A stretch of 51,092 nt of DNA from VFMC01 sp031400715 (GTDB taxonomy: Bacteria; Actinomycetota; Acidimicrobiia; Acidimicrobiales; Ilumatobacteraceae), in NCBI GenBank assembly GCA_031400715.1, contig JANNQK010000085.1, positions 1-51,092 of the forward strand, written 5' to 3'. Each line of letters begins with the position of its first letter. Position 1 is the first letter of the stretch. Below the pieces are notes generated by a model, which saw only the letters and a list, made by a program, of their open reading frames with translations, was not told where the DNA came from and did not search any database. Made by a program: the position numbers and the translations under genes. This document shows, piece after piece, positions 17,442 to 26,176 of this stretch.

Positions 17442-19190
17442 TCAGACCAGTTCGAGCGACTCGTCGAGATAGAGCTCGCGGCACTTGGCCCGCTGCAGCT
17501 TGCCGCTGCTGGTCTTGGGCAGGGTGCCCGGCTTCACCAACATCACGTCGCGCGCCGGCAAACCACACACCTCGAGCGTGCGATGGTGGATCGAGTGGCG
17601 CACCTCGTCGAGCGCACCATCGGCATCGCTCGGGCGCACCTCCGCCACGACGACCACCGTCTCCTTGCCCTTGTACCCGTCGACACCGAATGCGATCACG
17701 TTGCCGGCGCGCACCCCGTCGAGAGTTCCACAGGCTCGCTCGATGTCCTCGGGGAACACGTTGCGGCCGCCGACGATGATCACGTCCTTGATCCGCCCGC
17801 ACAACACGAGTTGGCCGTCGATCACGTAGGCGAGGTCGCCGGTGCACAGCCAGCCGTCGCGGAACAGTGCAGCAGTCGCGTCGGCGCGCTTGTAGTAGCC
17901 GGGGGTGACCGACGTGCCGCGCAGCAACAGCTCTCCGACATGACGTTCCGGGAGCTCCGCGTATGTCTCCGGGTCGACGACCTTCAACTCCAGCCCCGGG
18001 ACTGCGGTGCCGAGCAGCGGCAGGCGACGGACGTCGAGCTCTTCTTCGGCGTCGCCGATGAGGAGCGGCTTGGCGATGCGGTCGCGTTCGAGCACCACGC
18101 GATCGACCGAGTCGGTCTGCAGGCCCATGTGGCGCTTCGGGAACGACCCTCCGATGGCCACCTCTGCCATGCCGAAGGCCGGGAACACGCTGCCGGGCCG
18201 GAACCCGAACGGTTCGGCTGCAGCGACGAACGCCTCGACTGCGGCCGGGTCGACGGGTTCGGCGCCGCTGAGAGCAAGCGTGAGCGTGGAGAGATCGAGT
18301 TCCTTCGCCCGCTTCAGCGCGCGGGTGGCGAGCACCCAGCTGAAGTTCGGCCCGGCCGTCGCCGTGCCGCCCCAGTCGCTGATCCACTGCATCCAGTTGC
18401 CCGGGTGGGCGAGGAAGTCCTGCGGCGCCGCCTGCACGAGCTGCACGCCACGCGTCATCGGGATCGACAGGAAACCGACGAGGCCCATGTCGTGATAGAG
18501 CGGCAACCACGACACCATCACCTCGTCGAGGGTGAGCTCGGCAGCGGTGCAGCATGCGTCGATGTTGGCGGTGAGCACCCGGTCGGGGATCATCACGCCC
18601 TTTGGCTCGCTGGTCGAACCGCTCGTGTACTGCAGGATCACCAGGCGCTCCGGGTCGTTGGCCGGGATCTCCAACCGCTCGCCGCTCACCTGGCCGGCGA
18701 TGCCCGGCAGCACGTTCTTCATCGGTTCGATCGGCGGGTCACCCGGCGCGGCGGCGTAGAAGTCGGCGAGCAGGTCGTCGATCAGGACCAGCTTGGCGTC
18801 GCCGTGACGGATCCGACCCCGCGTCGATTCGATGAACGCATCGAGCGAACCCATGCGCATCGGCAAGGGCAGCACCATCGATGCACACCCGGCCAACCAG
18901 CAGCCCTGGACGATGGTGATCAACGGCCTGCTCGTGGGCCCGAGGATGGCGACGTGGTCGCCCGGCACCAGGCCGCGCGCCTGCAGCGCCGCACCCACGA
19001 CGCGAGCGTCGTCGTGGATCTCGGCCCATGGCACGAACCCGTCTGCGTCGACGGGGGCGATCGAGTTGCCGACGAACCGCACCCCGGTCGGACGATCGGC
19101 CGCCTCGATCAGGCGCTCGACGATCGAGAGCGACGTCGGACTCGTCGAGGATGTGGCTGTTGGAGCCTGCTGGTGCTCGCCCGAAGACAT
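17442..19190 (-). CDS. Fatty acyl-AMP ligase (FAAL/FadD-like)
   Basis: 582 residues from the ATG at 19190, chosen because TACGGT lies 8 bases upstream. It is an adenylate-forming enzyme: P-loop LQYTSGSTSEPKGVM, VSWLPLYHDMGLVGFL, LALSGAEPVDPAAVEAF, a hinge region DGWLCTGDLAYVIDGQLVLCGRIKD and a C-terminal lysine region KTSSGKLQR. The SGAEPV and LYHDMGL patterns are those of FadD32/FAAL enzymes, which activate fatty acids as acyl-AMP for polyketide or lipid assembly. No PKS, NRPS or carrier protein occurs in this window. It is divergent from leuS. FAAL rather than acyl-CoA ligase is inferred from motif style only. Confidence 0.85.
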   Translation of the reverse strand: MSSGEHQQAPTATSSTSPTSLSIVERLIEAADRPTGVRFVGNSIAPVDADGFVPWAEIHDDARVVGAALQARGLVPGDHVAILGPTSRPLITIVQGCWLAGCASMVLPLPMRMGSLDAFIESTRGRIRHGDAKLVLIDDLLADFYAAAPGDPPIEPMKNVLPGIAGQVSGERLEIPANDPERLVILQYTSGSTSEPKGVMIPDRVLTANIDACCTAAELTLDEVMVSWLPLYHDMGLVGFLSIPMTRGVQLVQAAPQDFLAHPGNWMQWISDWGGTATAGPNFSWVLATRALKRAKELDLSTLTLALSGAEPVDPAAVEAFVAAAEPFGFRPGSVFPAFGMAEVAIGGSFPKRHMGLQTDSVDRVVLERDRIAKPLLIGDAEEELDVRRLPLLGTAVPGLELKVVDPETYAELPERHVGELLLRGTSVTPGYYKRADATAALFRDGWLCTGDLAYVIDGQLVLCGRIKDVIIVGGRNVFPEDIERACGTLDGVRAGNVIAFGVDGYKGKETVVVVAEVRPSDADGALDEVRHSIHHRTLEVCGLPARDVMLVKPGTLPKTSSGKLQRAKCRELYLDESLELV

Positions 19191-19198
19191 GAGTGGAA

Positions 19199-19240
19199 AC
19201 CGTAGCGGTGCCTGCAGGCACCCGACCGCACCCGACCGCA
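19199..19240. promoter_or_regulatory. Promoter of the acyl-AMP ligase with 12-bp palindrome and 10-bp repeat
   Basis: On the minus strand TACGGT (19204-19199) lies 8 bases before the start. Just upstream is the perfect palindrome TGCCTGCAGGCA (19209-19220), then a 10-base unit CCCGACCGCA repeated twice (19221-19240). The palindrome position suits a regulator overlapping the -10/-35 spacer. Confidence 0.5.
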
Positions 19241-19292
19241 CCGGGTCGATGCACCGCCGGGAATGACCACGGGGCCCGACGGTGCGAGTCCA

Positions 19293-19298
19293 TAGAAT
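19293..19298 (+). promoter_or_regulatory. -10 box of leuS
   Basis: TAGAAT lies 10 bases before the leuS ATG and there is no SD, so the transcript should have at most a few leader bases. Confidence 0.55.
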
Positions 19299-19308
19299 CA
19301 ACGCCTCT

Positions 19309-22173
19309 ATGAGTACCGCGAGCGACATCCCCTCCAGCGAGCCACAACACGCCTTCCGGTACTCGGGCGCGCTCGCACAGGAGATCGAACCGCGCTGGCA
19401 GGACTGGTGGGACCTGCACGGCACGTTCCACACGGCCAACCCGTCGGGGCCACTCGGCGACCCGGCGGTGAAGGACCAGCCGAAGCTGTTCGTGCTCGAC
19501 ATGTTCCCCTATCCCAGCGGCACCGGCCTGCACGTCGGGCATCCCCTGGGGTTCATCGGCACCGACGTCTACAGCCGCTACCAGCGGATGACCGGCCACA
19601 ACGTGCTGTACACAATGGGGTTCGACGCCTTCGGCCTGCCGGCCGAGCAGTTCGCCGTCCAGACCGGGCAGCACCCCGCCATCACCACCGCCCAGAACGT
19701 GGCCAACATGCGTCGCCAACTGCGACGCATCGGGCTCAGCCACGACCCTCGCCGCAGCATCGACACCACCGACCCGGCCTACTACCGATGGACCCAGTGG
19801 ATCTTCAGCCAGATCTTCAACGCCTGGTACGACACCGATCGGAACACGGCCCGCCCGATCAGCGAACTGATCGACGAGTTCATCGCCGGGACTCGGCCCA
19901 CGCCCGACGGGCGCGCGTGGCAATCGTTGACCGCGCCCGAGCAGGCCGACGTCCTCGACGGGTACCGGTTGGCCTACATCAGCGAGGCGCCGGTCAACTG
20001 GTGCCCCGGTCTGGGCACCGTGGTGGCCAACGAAGAGGTCACCGCCGACGGCCGCAGCGACCGGGGGAACTTCCCCGTGTTCAAGCGCAGCATGCGCCAG
20101 TGGATGATGCGCATCACCGCCTACGCCGACCGCCTGATCGATGATCTCGAGCTGCTCGACTGGACCGATTCGATCAAGGCGATGCAGCGGAACTGGATCG
20201 GCCGCAGCGAAGGTGCCCAGGTCGACTTCGAGTCCCCTGCCGGTCCGATCAGCGTGTTCACCACCCGACCCGACACCCTGTTCGGTGCGTCGTTCATGGT
20301 GTTGGCGCCCGAGCATCCCCTGGTCGACGCGCTCACCACGTCCGATCACGCGGCCGCGATCGCCGAGTACCGCCGCGTGGCGGGCACCAAGAGCGACGTC
20401 GCCCGTCAGGTGGAGGACAAGACGAAGACCGGTGTGTTCACCGGCTCCTACGCCACCAACCCGATCAATGGTGCCCAGGTGCCGGTGTGGATCGCCGACT
20501 ACGTGATGATGGGGTACGGAACGGGTGCGATCATGGCCGTGCCGTGCGGCGACGAGCGCGACTTCGAGTTCGCCCGCCAGTTCGGCTTGCCCATCCCGCC
20601 CATCCAGCAGCCGCCGACGAGTTGGTTCGACCAGCACGGCGTCGAGCCTCAGACGGGTGACGCGCTCGACACCAGCGTGTGGCCGCTGGCGTTCGTCGGC
20701 GACGCGCCGTACGTGAACAGCGCCAACGATTCACTCGACCTGCCACTCGACTTGAACGGGCTGGACAGCATCGCCGAGGCGAAGCGTCGCACCAACGAAT
20801 GGATCACGGCCCACGGGTGTGGCGAGGCCACGATCAGCTACAAGCTGCGCGACTGGCTGTTCAGCCGCCAGCGCTACTGGGGTGAGCCGTTCCCCATCGT
20901 CTACGACGAGCACGGCAACGCCCATGCCCTGCCCGACGAGTTGCTGCCGTTGGTGCTGCCGCCAACCGACAGCTTCAGCCCGCGCACCTTCGACCCCGAT
21001 GACGCGATGAGCAACCCGGAGAGCCCGCTCGATCGGCTCGACTGGTGGACCACGGTCGAACTCGACCTGGGCGACGGCCCGAAGCGCTACCGCCGCGACA
21101 CCAACGTGATGCCCCAGTGGGCAGGCAGTTGCTGGTACGAACTGCGCTACTGCGACCCCACCAACGAGAACGCGTTCATCGACCGCGACGTCGAGGAGTA
21201 CTGGATGGGCCCGCGCTTCGACGGGCATCCCGGCGGGGTCGATCTGTACGTGGGCGGGGTCGAGCACGCCGTGTTGCACCTGCTGTACGCCCGGTTCTGG
21301 CACAAGGTGCTGTTCGACCTCGGTCACCTGAGCTCGAAAGAGCCGTACCACCGCCTGTTCAACCAGGGCTACATCCTCGCTGCGGCGTTCAAGGACGAGC
21401 GCGAGATCTACGTCGACGCGTTCAGCGTGGAAGAACGCGACGGGCGGTTCACCTACGAGGGCAAGCCGGTCACGCGCGAGTGGGGCAAGATGGGCAAGAG
21501 CCTGAAGAACGCCGTCGCCCCCGACGACATCTACGAGGCCTACGGCGCCGACACGCTGCGGTTGTACGAGATGGCGATGGGGCCCCTCGATGCGTCTCGT
21601 CCGTGGGAGACCCGCGACGTCGTGGGCATGTACCGGTTCCTGCAGCGTCTGTGGCGCAACCTGGTCGACGAAGACACCGGGCACCTGCGCGCTGATCTGC
21701 CCGTGTTCGACGACGACACCGACCGGCTGCTGCACCGCACGATCGACGGGGTGCGCGCCGACATGGGCGCGATGCGCTTCAACACGGCGATCGCGAAGCT
21801 GATCGAACTGAACAACCACCTCACCAAGCTGGGTGGCTGCCCGAGCGAGACCGCCGAACGGTTGGTGCTGATGCTGTCCCCGCTGGCGCCACACATGGCC
21901 GAGGAGCTGTGGCGGATGCTGGGCCACGCCGACACCATCACCTACGAGCCGTTCCCGGTGGCCGATCCGGCCAAGCTGGTCGACGACACCATCGAGATCC
22001 CCGTGCAGGTCAACGGCAAGGTGCGGTCGCGGATCACGGTGTCGGCCGACGCTGACGCGGCCACGGTCGAGGCCGTCGCCCTCGCCGACACGAAGGTGCA
22101 GGCCAGCCTCGCCGGCGCGACACCGAAGAAGGTCGTCGTCGTCCCCGGCCGCACGGTGAACATCGTCGTGTAG
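19309..22173 (+). CDS. leuS: Leucyl-tRNA synthetase
   Basis: 954 residues, a normal size for a bacterial class I leucyl-tRNA synthetase that charges tRNA-Leu with leucine in the cytoplasm. The HIGH motif is in PYPSGTGLHVGHPLG (His75-His78 area), the KMSKS loop reads GKMGKSLKN near residue 728, with Gly in place of the first Ser. The CP1 editing domain is present (VFTTRPDTLFGASFMVLAPEH and GYGTGAIMAVPCGDERD, with the editing Asp). The C-terminal region ends with the VNGKVRSRI motif. The ATG at 19309 is preferred to an upstream ATG at 19282 because TAGAAT lies between them. The gene seems to be transcribed alone. Confidence 0.97.
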   Translation: MSTASDIPSSEPQHAFRYSGALAQEIEPRWQDWWDLHGTFHTANPSGPLGDPAVKDQPKLFVLDMFPYPSGTGLHVGHPLGFIGTDVYSRYQRMTGHNVLYTMGFDAFGLPAEQFAVQTGQHPAITTAQNVANMRRQLRRIGLSHDPRRSIDTTDPAYYRWTQWIFSQIFNAWYDTDRNTARPISELIDEFIAGTRPTPDGRAWQSLTAPEQADVLDGYRLAYISEAPVNWCPGLGTVVANEEVTADGRSDRGNFPVFKRSMRQWMMRITAYADRLIDDLELLDWTDSIKAMQRNWIGRSEGAQVDFESPAGPISVFTTRPDTLFGASFMVLAPEHPLVDALTTSDHAAAIAEYRRVAGTKSDVARQVEDKTKTGVFTGSYATNPINGAQVPVWIADYVMMGYGTGAIMAVPCGDERDFEFARQFGLPIPPIQQPPTSWFDQHGVEPQTGDALDTSVWPLAFVGDAPYVNSANDSLDLPLDLNGLDSIAEAKRRTNEWITAHGCGEATISYKLRDWLFSRQRYWGEPFPIVYDEHGNAHALPDELLPLVLPPTDSFSPRTFDPDDAMSNPESPLDRLDWWTTVELDLGDGPKRYRRDTNVMPQWAGSCWYELRYCDPTNENAFIDRDVEEYWMGPRFDGHPGGVDLYVGGVEHAVLHLLYARFWHKVLFDLGHLSSKEPYHRLFNQGYILAAAFKDEREIYVDAFSVEERDGRFTYEGKPVTREWGKMGKSLKNAVAPDDIYEAYGADTLRLYEMAMGPLDASRPWETRDVVGMYRFLQRLWRNLVDEDTGHLRADLPVFDDDTDRLLHRTIDGVRADMGAMRFNTAIAKLIELNNHLTKLGGCPSETAERLVLMLSPLAPHMAEELWRMLGHADTITYEPFPVADPAKLVDDTIEIPVQVNGKVRSRITVSADADAATVEAVALADTKVQASLAGATPKKVVVVPGRTVNIVV

Positions 22174-22394
22174 CACGTGACCTTCGACCACTGGAACCCC
22201 AGGGGGAGTCGGGGCGACCCTCATCGTGTTCGATCGCCGGGATCGTGTCGATCGTGTCGTCCACGGGCGGCGCCGACAACGGCGACTTCTCCCAGACCCG
22301 CCCGGCGCGGCGAACTGCCGATGGACGAACTGACGACCACCGTCGACGAGGCGCTGGCTGCCTGATCGGGCGCGCACGCCTAGCATCGGCGGTC
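22174..22394. other. Gap between leuS and acdS
   Basis: 221 bases. It holds a 9-base unit GATCGTGTC repeated twice (22241-22258) and a short reading frame (22321-22365) coding MDELTTTVDEALAA before a stop, which could be the tail of a decayed gene. The leaderless promoter of acdS is at the end. No terminator hairpin is obvious. Confidence 0.4.
22381..22386 (+). promoter_or_regulatory. -10 box of acdS
   Basis: TAGCAT lies 8 bases before the acdS ATG with no SD in between, a predicted leaderless start. Confidence 0.55.
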
Positions 22395-23429
22395 ATGCGT
22401 CTCGCCGCCTTCGCCCGCACCCCGCTGCTGTTCGGTTCCTCCCCCATCCATCCTCTGCCCCGGCTCAGCGAGGCGCTCGGCGGTGAGGTGGAGATCTGGG
22501 CCAAGCGCGAGGACTGCAACTCGGGCATCGCCTACGGCGGCAACAAGGTCCGCAAACTCGAGTACCTGGTGGCCGACGCCCTCGCGCAGGGTTGCGACAC
22601 GCTCGTGTCGATCGGCGGCATCCAGTCGAACCACACCCGCGCCGTCACCGGCGTGGCCCGCCACCTGGGCCTGAACGTCGTCACGGTGCAGGAGCACTGG
22701 GTCGACTGGCCCGACATGGTCTACGACAAGGTCGGCAACCTGCAGCTCACCCGGATCATGGGTGGCGACGTCCGCATCGACGCGTCCGGGTTCGACATCG
22801 GCATCCGTGACAGCTGGAAGCAGGCGCTCGACTCCGTCGTCGCCGCCGGCGGGAAGCCCTATCCCATCCCGGCCGGCGCCTCCGACCACCCGCTCGGCGG
22901 GCTCGGGTTCGCCAACTGGGCCCTCGAGGTGGCCGCCCAGGAGGCAGAGCGCGACGTCTTCTTCGACCAGATCATCGTGTGCACGGTGACCGGATCCAGC
23001 CACGGCGGCATGATCGCCGGTTTCGCACTGGAGGATCCGCAGGGCGAGGGGTCGAGGCGTCGGGTCATCGGCATCGACGCCTCCGCGACCCTCGACAAGA
23101 CCGTCGAGCAGCTCACTCGCATCGCCCGCAACACGGCCGCCACGATCGAGCTCTGTCGCGAGCTGCGCGACGACGAGATCACCGTGGTCGCTGGCTACGA
23201 GGGCCCTGCCTACGGCATCCCCGACCAGGTCACGGTGGATGCCATCCACCTGGCCGCACGCACCGAGGGCATGCTCACCGACCCGGTCTACGAGGGCAAG
23301 TCGATGGCGGGCATGATCGGCATGATCCACTCGGGCGAGATCCCGGCCGGCTCGAAGGTGCTCTACTGCCACCTCGGCGGCCAGCCGGCGCTGTCGGCCT
23401 ACGCGGGGTACCCGGGTCTCGGTTCCTGA
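22395..23429 (+). CDS. acdS: 1-aminocyclopropane-1-carboxylate deaminase
   Basis: 344 residues. The PLP enzyme cleaves ACC to 2-oxobutyrate and ammonia in the cytoplasm. Residues known to define true ACC deaminases are present: Lys51 in AYGGNKVRKLEY (PLP Schiff base), Ser78-Asn79 in GGIQSN, Tyr273 in PAYGIP, and the Tyr299-Glu300 pair in TDPVYEGKSM, with Leu327 in CHLGG. These correspond to Lys51, Ser78, Tyr268, Tyr294, Glu295 and Leu322 of the Pseudomonas enzyme. D-cysteine desulfhydrases differ at the Glu and Leu positions, so ACC deaminase is the better call. The gene has its own predicted leaderless promoter. It is followed by an IPNS-like oxygenase. Confidence 0.92.
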   Translation: MRLAAFARTPLLFGSSPIHPLPRLSEALGGEVEIWAKREDCNSGIAYGGNKVRKLEYLVADALAQGCDTLVSIGGIQSNHTRAVTGVARHLGLNVVTVQEHWVDWPDMVYDKVGNLQLTRIMGGDVRIDASGFDIGIRDSWKQALDSVVAAGGKPYPIPAGASDHPLGGLGFANWALEVAAQEAERDVFFDQIIVCTVTGSSHGGMIAGFALEDPQGEGSRRRVIGIDASATLDKTVEQLTRIARNTAATIELCRELRDDEITVVAGYEGPAYGIPDQVTVDAIHLAARTEGMLTDPVYEGKSMAGMIGMIHSGEIPAGSKVLYCHLGGQPALSAYAGYPGLGS

Positions 23430-23479
23430 CCGCCCCCGCCTCCGGATCTGCCCGCACTCATCTGCCGTCGCGGGATCGG

Positions 23480-23485
23480 TAGCGT
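23480..23485 (+). promoter_or_regulatory. -10 box of the oxygenase gene
   Basis: TAGCGT lies 6 bases before the ATG at 23492 with no SD, so the oxygenase has its own predicted leaderless promoter although it is only 62 bases after acdS. Confidence 0.5.
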
Positions 23486-23491
23486 GGGCAC

Positions 23492-24367
23492 ATGAACGTC
23501 GAGGTCGTGGATTTCCAGGCACCGGACGCACCGGAGGCCTTCACCAGGTCGCTGCGCCACACCGGGTTCGCAGTCATCGTCAACCACCCCCTGCCCCAGC
23601 CGCTGGTGCAGCAGATCTACGACGAGTGGCTGGCGTTCTTCGAGACCGACGCGAAGCACGCGTATCGGTTCAGCGACGGCGACCAGGACGGCTACTTCGG
23701 CCCCGACGTGTCCGAGACCGCCAAGGGCAACACCGTGAAGGACCTCAAGGAGTTCTTCCACGTGTACCCGTGGGGTCAGTATCCAAACGAGGTGAGCGAC
23801 GCCGCCGTCCGCTACGCGGGCATCGCCAAGCAGATCGCCGAGACCCTGCTCGGCTGGGTGCAGGACAACACGCCTGATCAGGTGCGGAACACGTTCTCGA
23901 TGCCGTTGCCGCGAATGATGGACGGAAGTACCCGCAGCTTGTTGCGCGTGCTCCGGTACCCACCGCTGACGGGCGACGAGCCAGCCGACGCGGTGCGAGC
24001 CGCGGCGCACGAGGACATCAACCTGCTCACCTTGTTGCCGGCCTCGAACGAGCCCGGGCTCCAGGTGCGCGATCGGCTCGGCAACTGGCACGACGTCCCG
24101 TGCGACTTCGGCAGCATCGCGATCAACGCCGGCGACATGTTGCAACTGGCCAGCGGCGGGTACTACCCGTCGACGACCCACCGGGTCATGAACCCCACCG
24201 GCGACGGCGCGCGCCGCTCCCGGCTCAGCCTGCCCTTGTTCCTCCATCCGGCCGACGACGTGGTGCTGGCCGAGCAACGGACAGCGTTGTCGTACCTGCA
24301 GGAGCGGATCGCCGAGCTGCGCAGCCAAGATCTGAAACCCGGTTCCACCCCGCGGCCTGCGAGCTGA
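23492..24367 (+). CDS. 2-oxoglutarate/Fe(II)-type oxygenase, isopenicillin N synthase-like
   Basis: 291 residues. The double-stranded beta-helix metal site is complete: His173-x-Asp175 in AAHEDINLLTLL and the distal His230 in STTHRVMNP. The RxS motif (Arg244, Ser246 in RSRLSL) that binds a carboxylate co-substrate in the IPNS/2OG family is also there. The N-terminal non-haem dioxygenase domain appears as FTRSLRHTGFAVIVNHPL. Members hydroxylate, desaturate or cyclise small molecules; ACC oxidase is one plant branch. Nothing in the sequence fixes the substrate. Position after acdS invites, but does not prove, an ACC-related role. MtfA starts 4 bases after its stop, so those two are probably co-transcribed. 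Confidence 0.88.
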   Translation: MNVEVVDFQAPDAPEAFTRSLRHTGFAVIVNHPLPQPLVQQIYDEWLAFFETDAKHAYRFSDGDQDGYFGPDVSETAKGNTVKDLKEFFHVYPWGQYPNEVSDAAVRYAGIAKQIAETLLGWVQDNTPDQVRNTFSMPLPRMMDGSTRSLLRVLRYPPLTGDEPADAVRAAAHEDINLLTLLPASNEPGLQVRDRLGNWHDVPCDFGSIAINAGDMLQLASGGYYPSTTHRVMNPTGDGARRSRLSLPLFLHPADDVVLAEQRTALSYLQERIAELRSQDLKPGSTPRPAS

Positions 24368-24371
24368 ACCG

Positions 24372-25154
24372 GTGTTCTTCCGCCGGGCCAAGCGGGAACA
24401 GGCCATCCTCGATGAACCGTTCCCCCAGGCCTGGCGCGACCGACTGGCCTACCGGTGGCCGCTGTTCGTCACCCTCGACGACGACGAACGGGCTCAGCTC
24501 GAGGATCTGGTGAAGCTGTTCCTCAGTCGCGTGCGATTCGAGGCTGCACAGGGCTTCACGGTCACCGACGAGATGCGCGTGCTGATCGCCGCCCAGGCGT
24601 GCCTCGTGGTGCTCGGCCTCGACCTCGACCTCTATCGCCAGGTCACCTCCGTCATCGTGCATCCCCGGACGGTGGTGCTGACGGGCGTGCATCACGTCGG
24701 AAACCACCTGGTCAGCGATGCCGACCAGACCCTCGCCGGCCAAGCTCACCACCGTGGCCCCGTGGTGCTGTCGTGGAGTGCCGTCGCGTTCGAGGCCCGA
24801 CACCACGAACGCGGTCAGAACGTCGTCATGCACGAGTTCGCGCACCAACTCGACATGGTCGACGGGATGATCGACGGCACCCCTCCGATCACCGATCGTG
24901 AACTCAGAGCACGTTGGGTGGCCGTCTGCACCTCGGAGTTCCGGGCGATGCGCCGCGGTGACGAGGGTGTGTTGCGCCCATACGCCGCGACCGACACGGG
25001 CGAGTTCTTCGCGGTCGCCACCGAGACGTTCTTCACCCGACCCGTCGATCTGGCGATGCAGTCACCCGAGCTCTACGGGGTGATGCGCGAGGTGTTCAGG
25101 CAGGACCCGGCTGCCAGATCGACGCGGTTGGAGCGCCCCCAACACCGAGGCTGA
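24372..25154 (+). CDS. mtfA: MtfA-like zinc peptidase (M90)
   Basis: 260 residues, GTG start 4 bases after the oxygenase stop. The zinc-peptidase motif HEFAHQLDMVDG lies near residues 153-164, preceded by the family region VVLSWSAVAFEARHHERGQNVV and followed by FFAVATETFFTRP, where the Glu serves as the third zinc ligand in M90 enzymes. The N-terminus FFRRAKREQAILDEPFP also matches the MtfA start. In Escherichia coli MtfA binds the Mlc repressor and links to PTS control; in actinobacteria, where Mlc is not general, its partner is unknown. Length is normal for the family. Confidence 0.88.
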   Translation: MFFRRAKREQAILDEPFPQAWRDRLAYRWPLFVTLDDDERAQLEDLVKLFLSRVRFEAAQGFTVTDEMRVLIAAQACLVVLGLDLDLYRQVTSVIVHPRTVVLTGVHHVGNHLVSDADQTLAGQAHHRGPVVLSWSAVAFEARHHERGQNVVMHEFAHQLDMVDGMIDGTPPITDRELRARWVAVCTSEFRAMRRGDEGVLRPYAATDTGEFFAVATETFFTRPVDLAMQSPELYGVMREVFRQDPAARSTRLERPQHRG

Positions 25155-25228
25155 CCACGTCTCGAGCATCGCCGCGGCCACAACCGTGACCGAGCCACGG
25201 GTGATCTCATCGGAGGACACGGCCGCGG

Positions 25229-26176
25229 TCACACGGCGGCGGTCACGACGTGACGTCGACGCTTCGACGACGATGTCGACGACGACGTCGGCGGCTCGGG
25301 TCGCAGGCCCCGCCTGGCCAACACTCGACGCTCGATCCGGCCGAACACCAATGCATCGACCAGCACGCCGATCACCAACACCACGATCATCGCCGCGATG
25401 AGCCCTTCGGTGTCGGACAACTCGCGAGCGAACTGCAGGCGCGCCCCGAGCGACGTCGTCCCCGGGATGACCACCAGCAGCTCGCCGGCCATCAGACTGC
25501 GCCAACTGAACGCCCAACCCTGCTTCAGACCCGTGAGCACCATCGGCATCGCTGCCGGGATCACGATCTCGCGATACAGGCCGAGCCCCCGAGCCCCCAG
25601 TGTGTGGCCGACGCGGCGCAAGGTGGGAGGCACACCGTCGACCCCGGCGATGATGCCGTTCGCAATCGACGGCGCTGCTCCCAGCACCACGACGAACAGG
25701 ATCGCGCCCTCGCTGATCTTGAACAGCAGGATCGCGAGCGGGAACCACGCGATCGACGGCATTGTCTGCAACCCGGTGATCAGTGAGCCGATTCCGAGGC
25801 GCAGCACCCGCGAGCGAGTGACCGCGATGCCGACCGCACCACCGATCAGCAGCGACAGTCCGAATCCGGTGACGGCACGGCGCATCGTGGTCGCGACCGC
25901 TTGCCACAACGGGACCGTGAACAGGTCGTCCCACAGCACCGAGCCGACATCGGTCGGCGACGGCAGCACGAACTGTGGCTTCCACTCCCTCCAGACGATG
26001 AACTGCCACGCCGCGAGCGAGATCACGACCGCCAGCAGCTTCGGCCAGGTCGCCGACCAGACCCGTGCGCTCATCGGCCGCCGGACGGCGAGGTTCACAT
26101 CGAGGTGGTCGAGGCCGGCGAGCTCTTGATCGAGGGTCTCGTTGGCGGACGACAACGCGCTCGCACGGTCAGGCAT
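25229..26176 (-). CDS. ABC transporter permease, SsuC/TauC/NrtB type
   Basis: 315 residues with about six membrane helices and the BPD permease signature EAA loop (RRVGHTLGARGLGLYREIVIPAAMPMVLTGL). The N-terminus is a hydrophilic extension of about 45 residues. The start overlaps the end of the ATPase gene by 8 bases, so translation is coupled. The C-terminus is a Ser-rich, basic tail (PTSSSTSSSKRRRH). It forms the membrane channel of an importer for sulfonates, nitrate or a similar organic anion together with the ATPase and lipoprotein encoded upstream. Confidence 0.92.
   Translation of the reverse strand: MPDRASALSSANETLDQELAGLDHLDVNLAVRRPMSARVWSATWPKLLAVVISLAAWQFIVWREWKPQFVLPSPTDVGSVLWDDLFTVPLWQAVATTMRRAVTGFGLSLLIGGAVGIAVTRSRVLRLGIGSLITGLQTMPSIAWFPLAILLFKISEGAILFVVVLGAAPSIANGIIAGVDGVPPTLRRVGHTLGARGLGLYREIVIPAAMPMVLTGLKQGWAFSWRSLMAGELLVVIPGTTSLGARLQFARELSDTEGLIAAMIVVLVIGVLVDALVFGRIERRVLARRGLRPEPPTSSSTSSSKRRRHVVTAAV

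Noticed and set aside
22177..22365. 62-codon frame between leuS and acdS
   Set aside because: The composition is Arg/Pro/Ser-rich noise and there is no start signal. Only its last 14 codons look protein-like, so it is reported as gap content, not as a gene.
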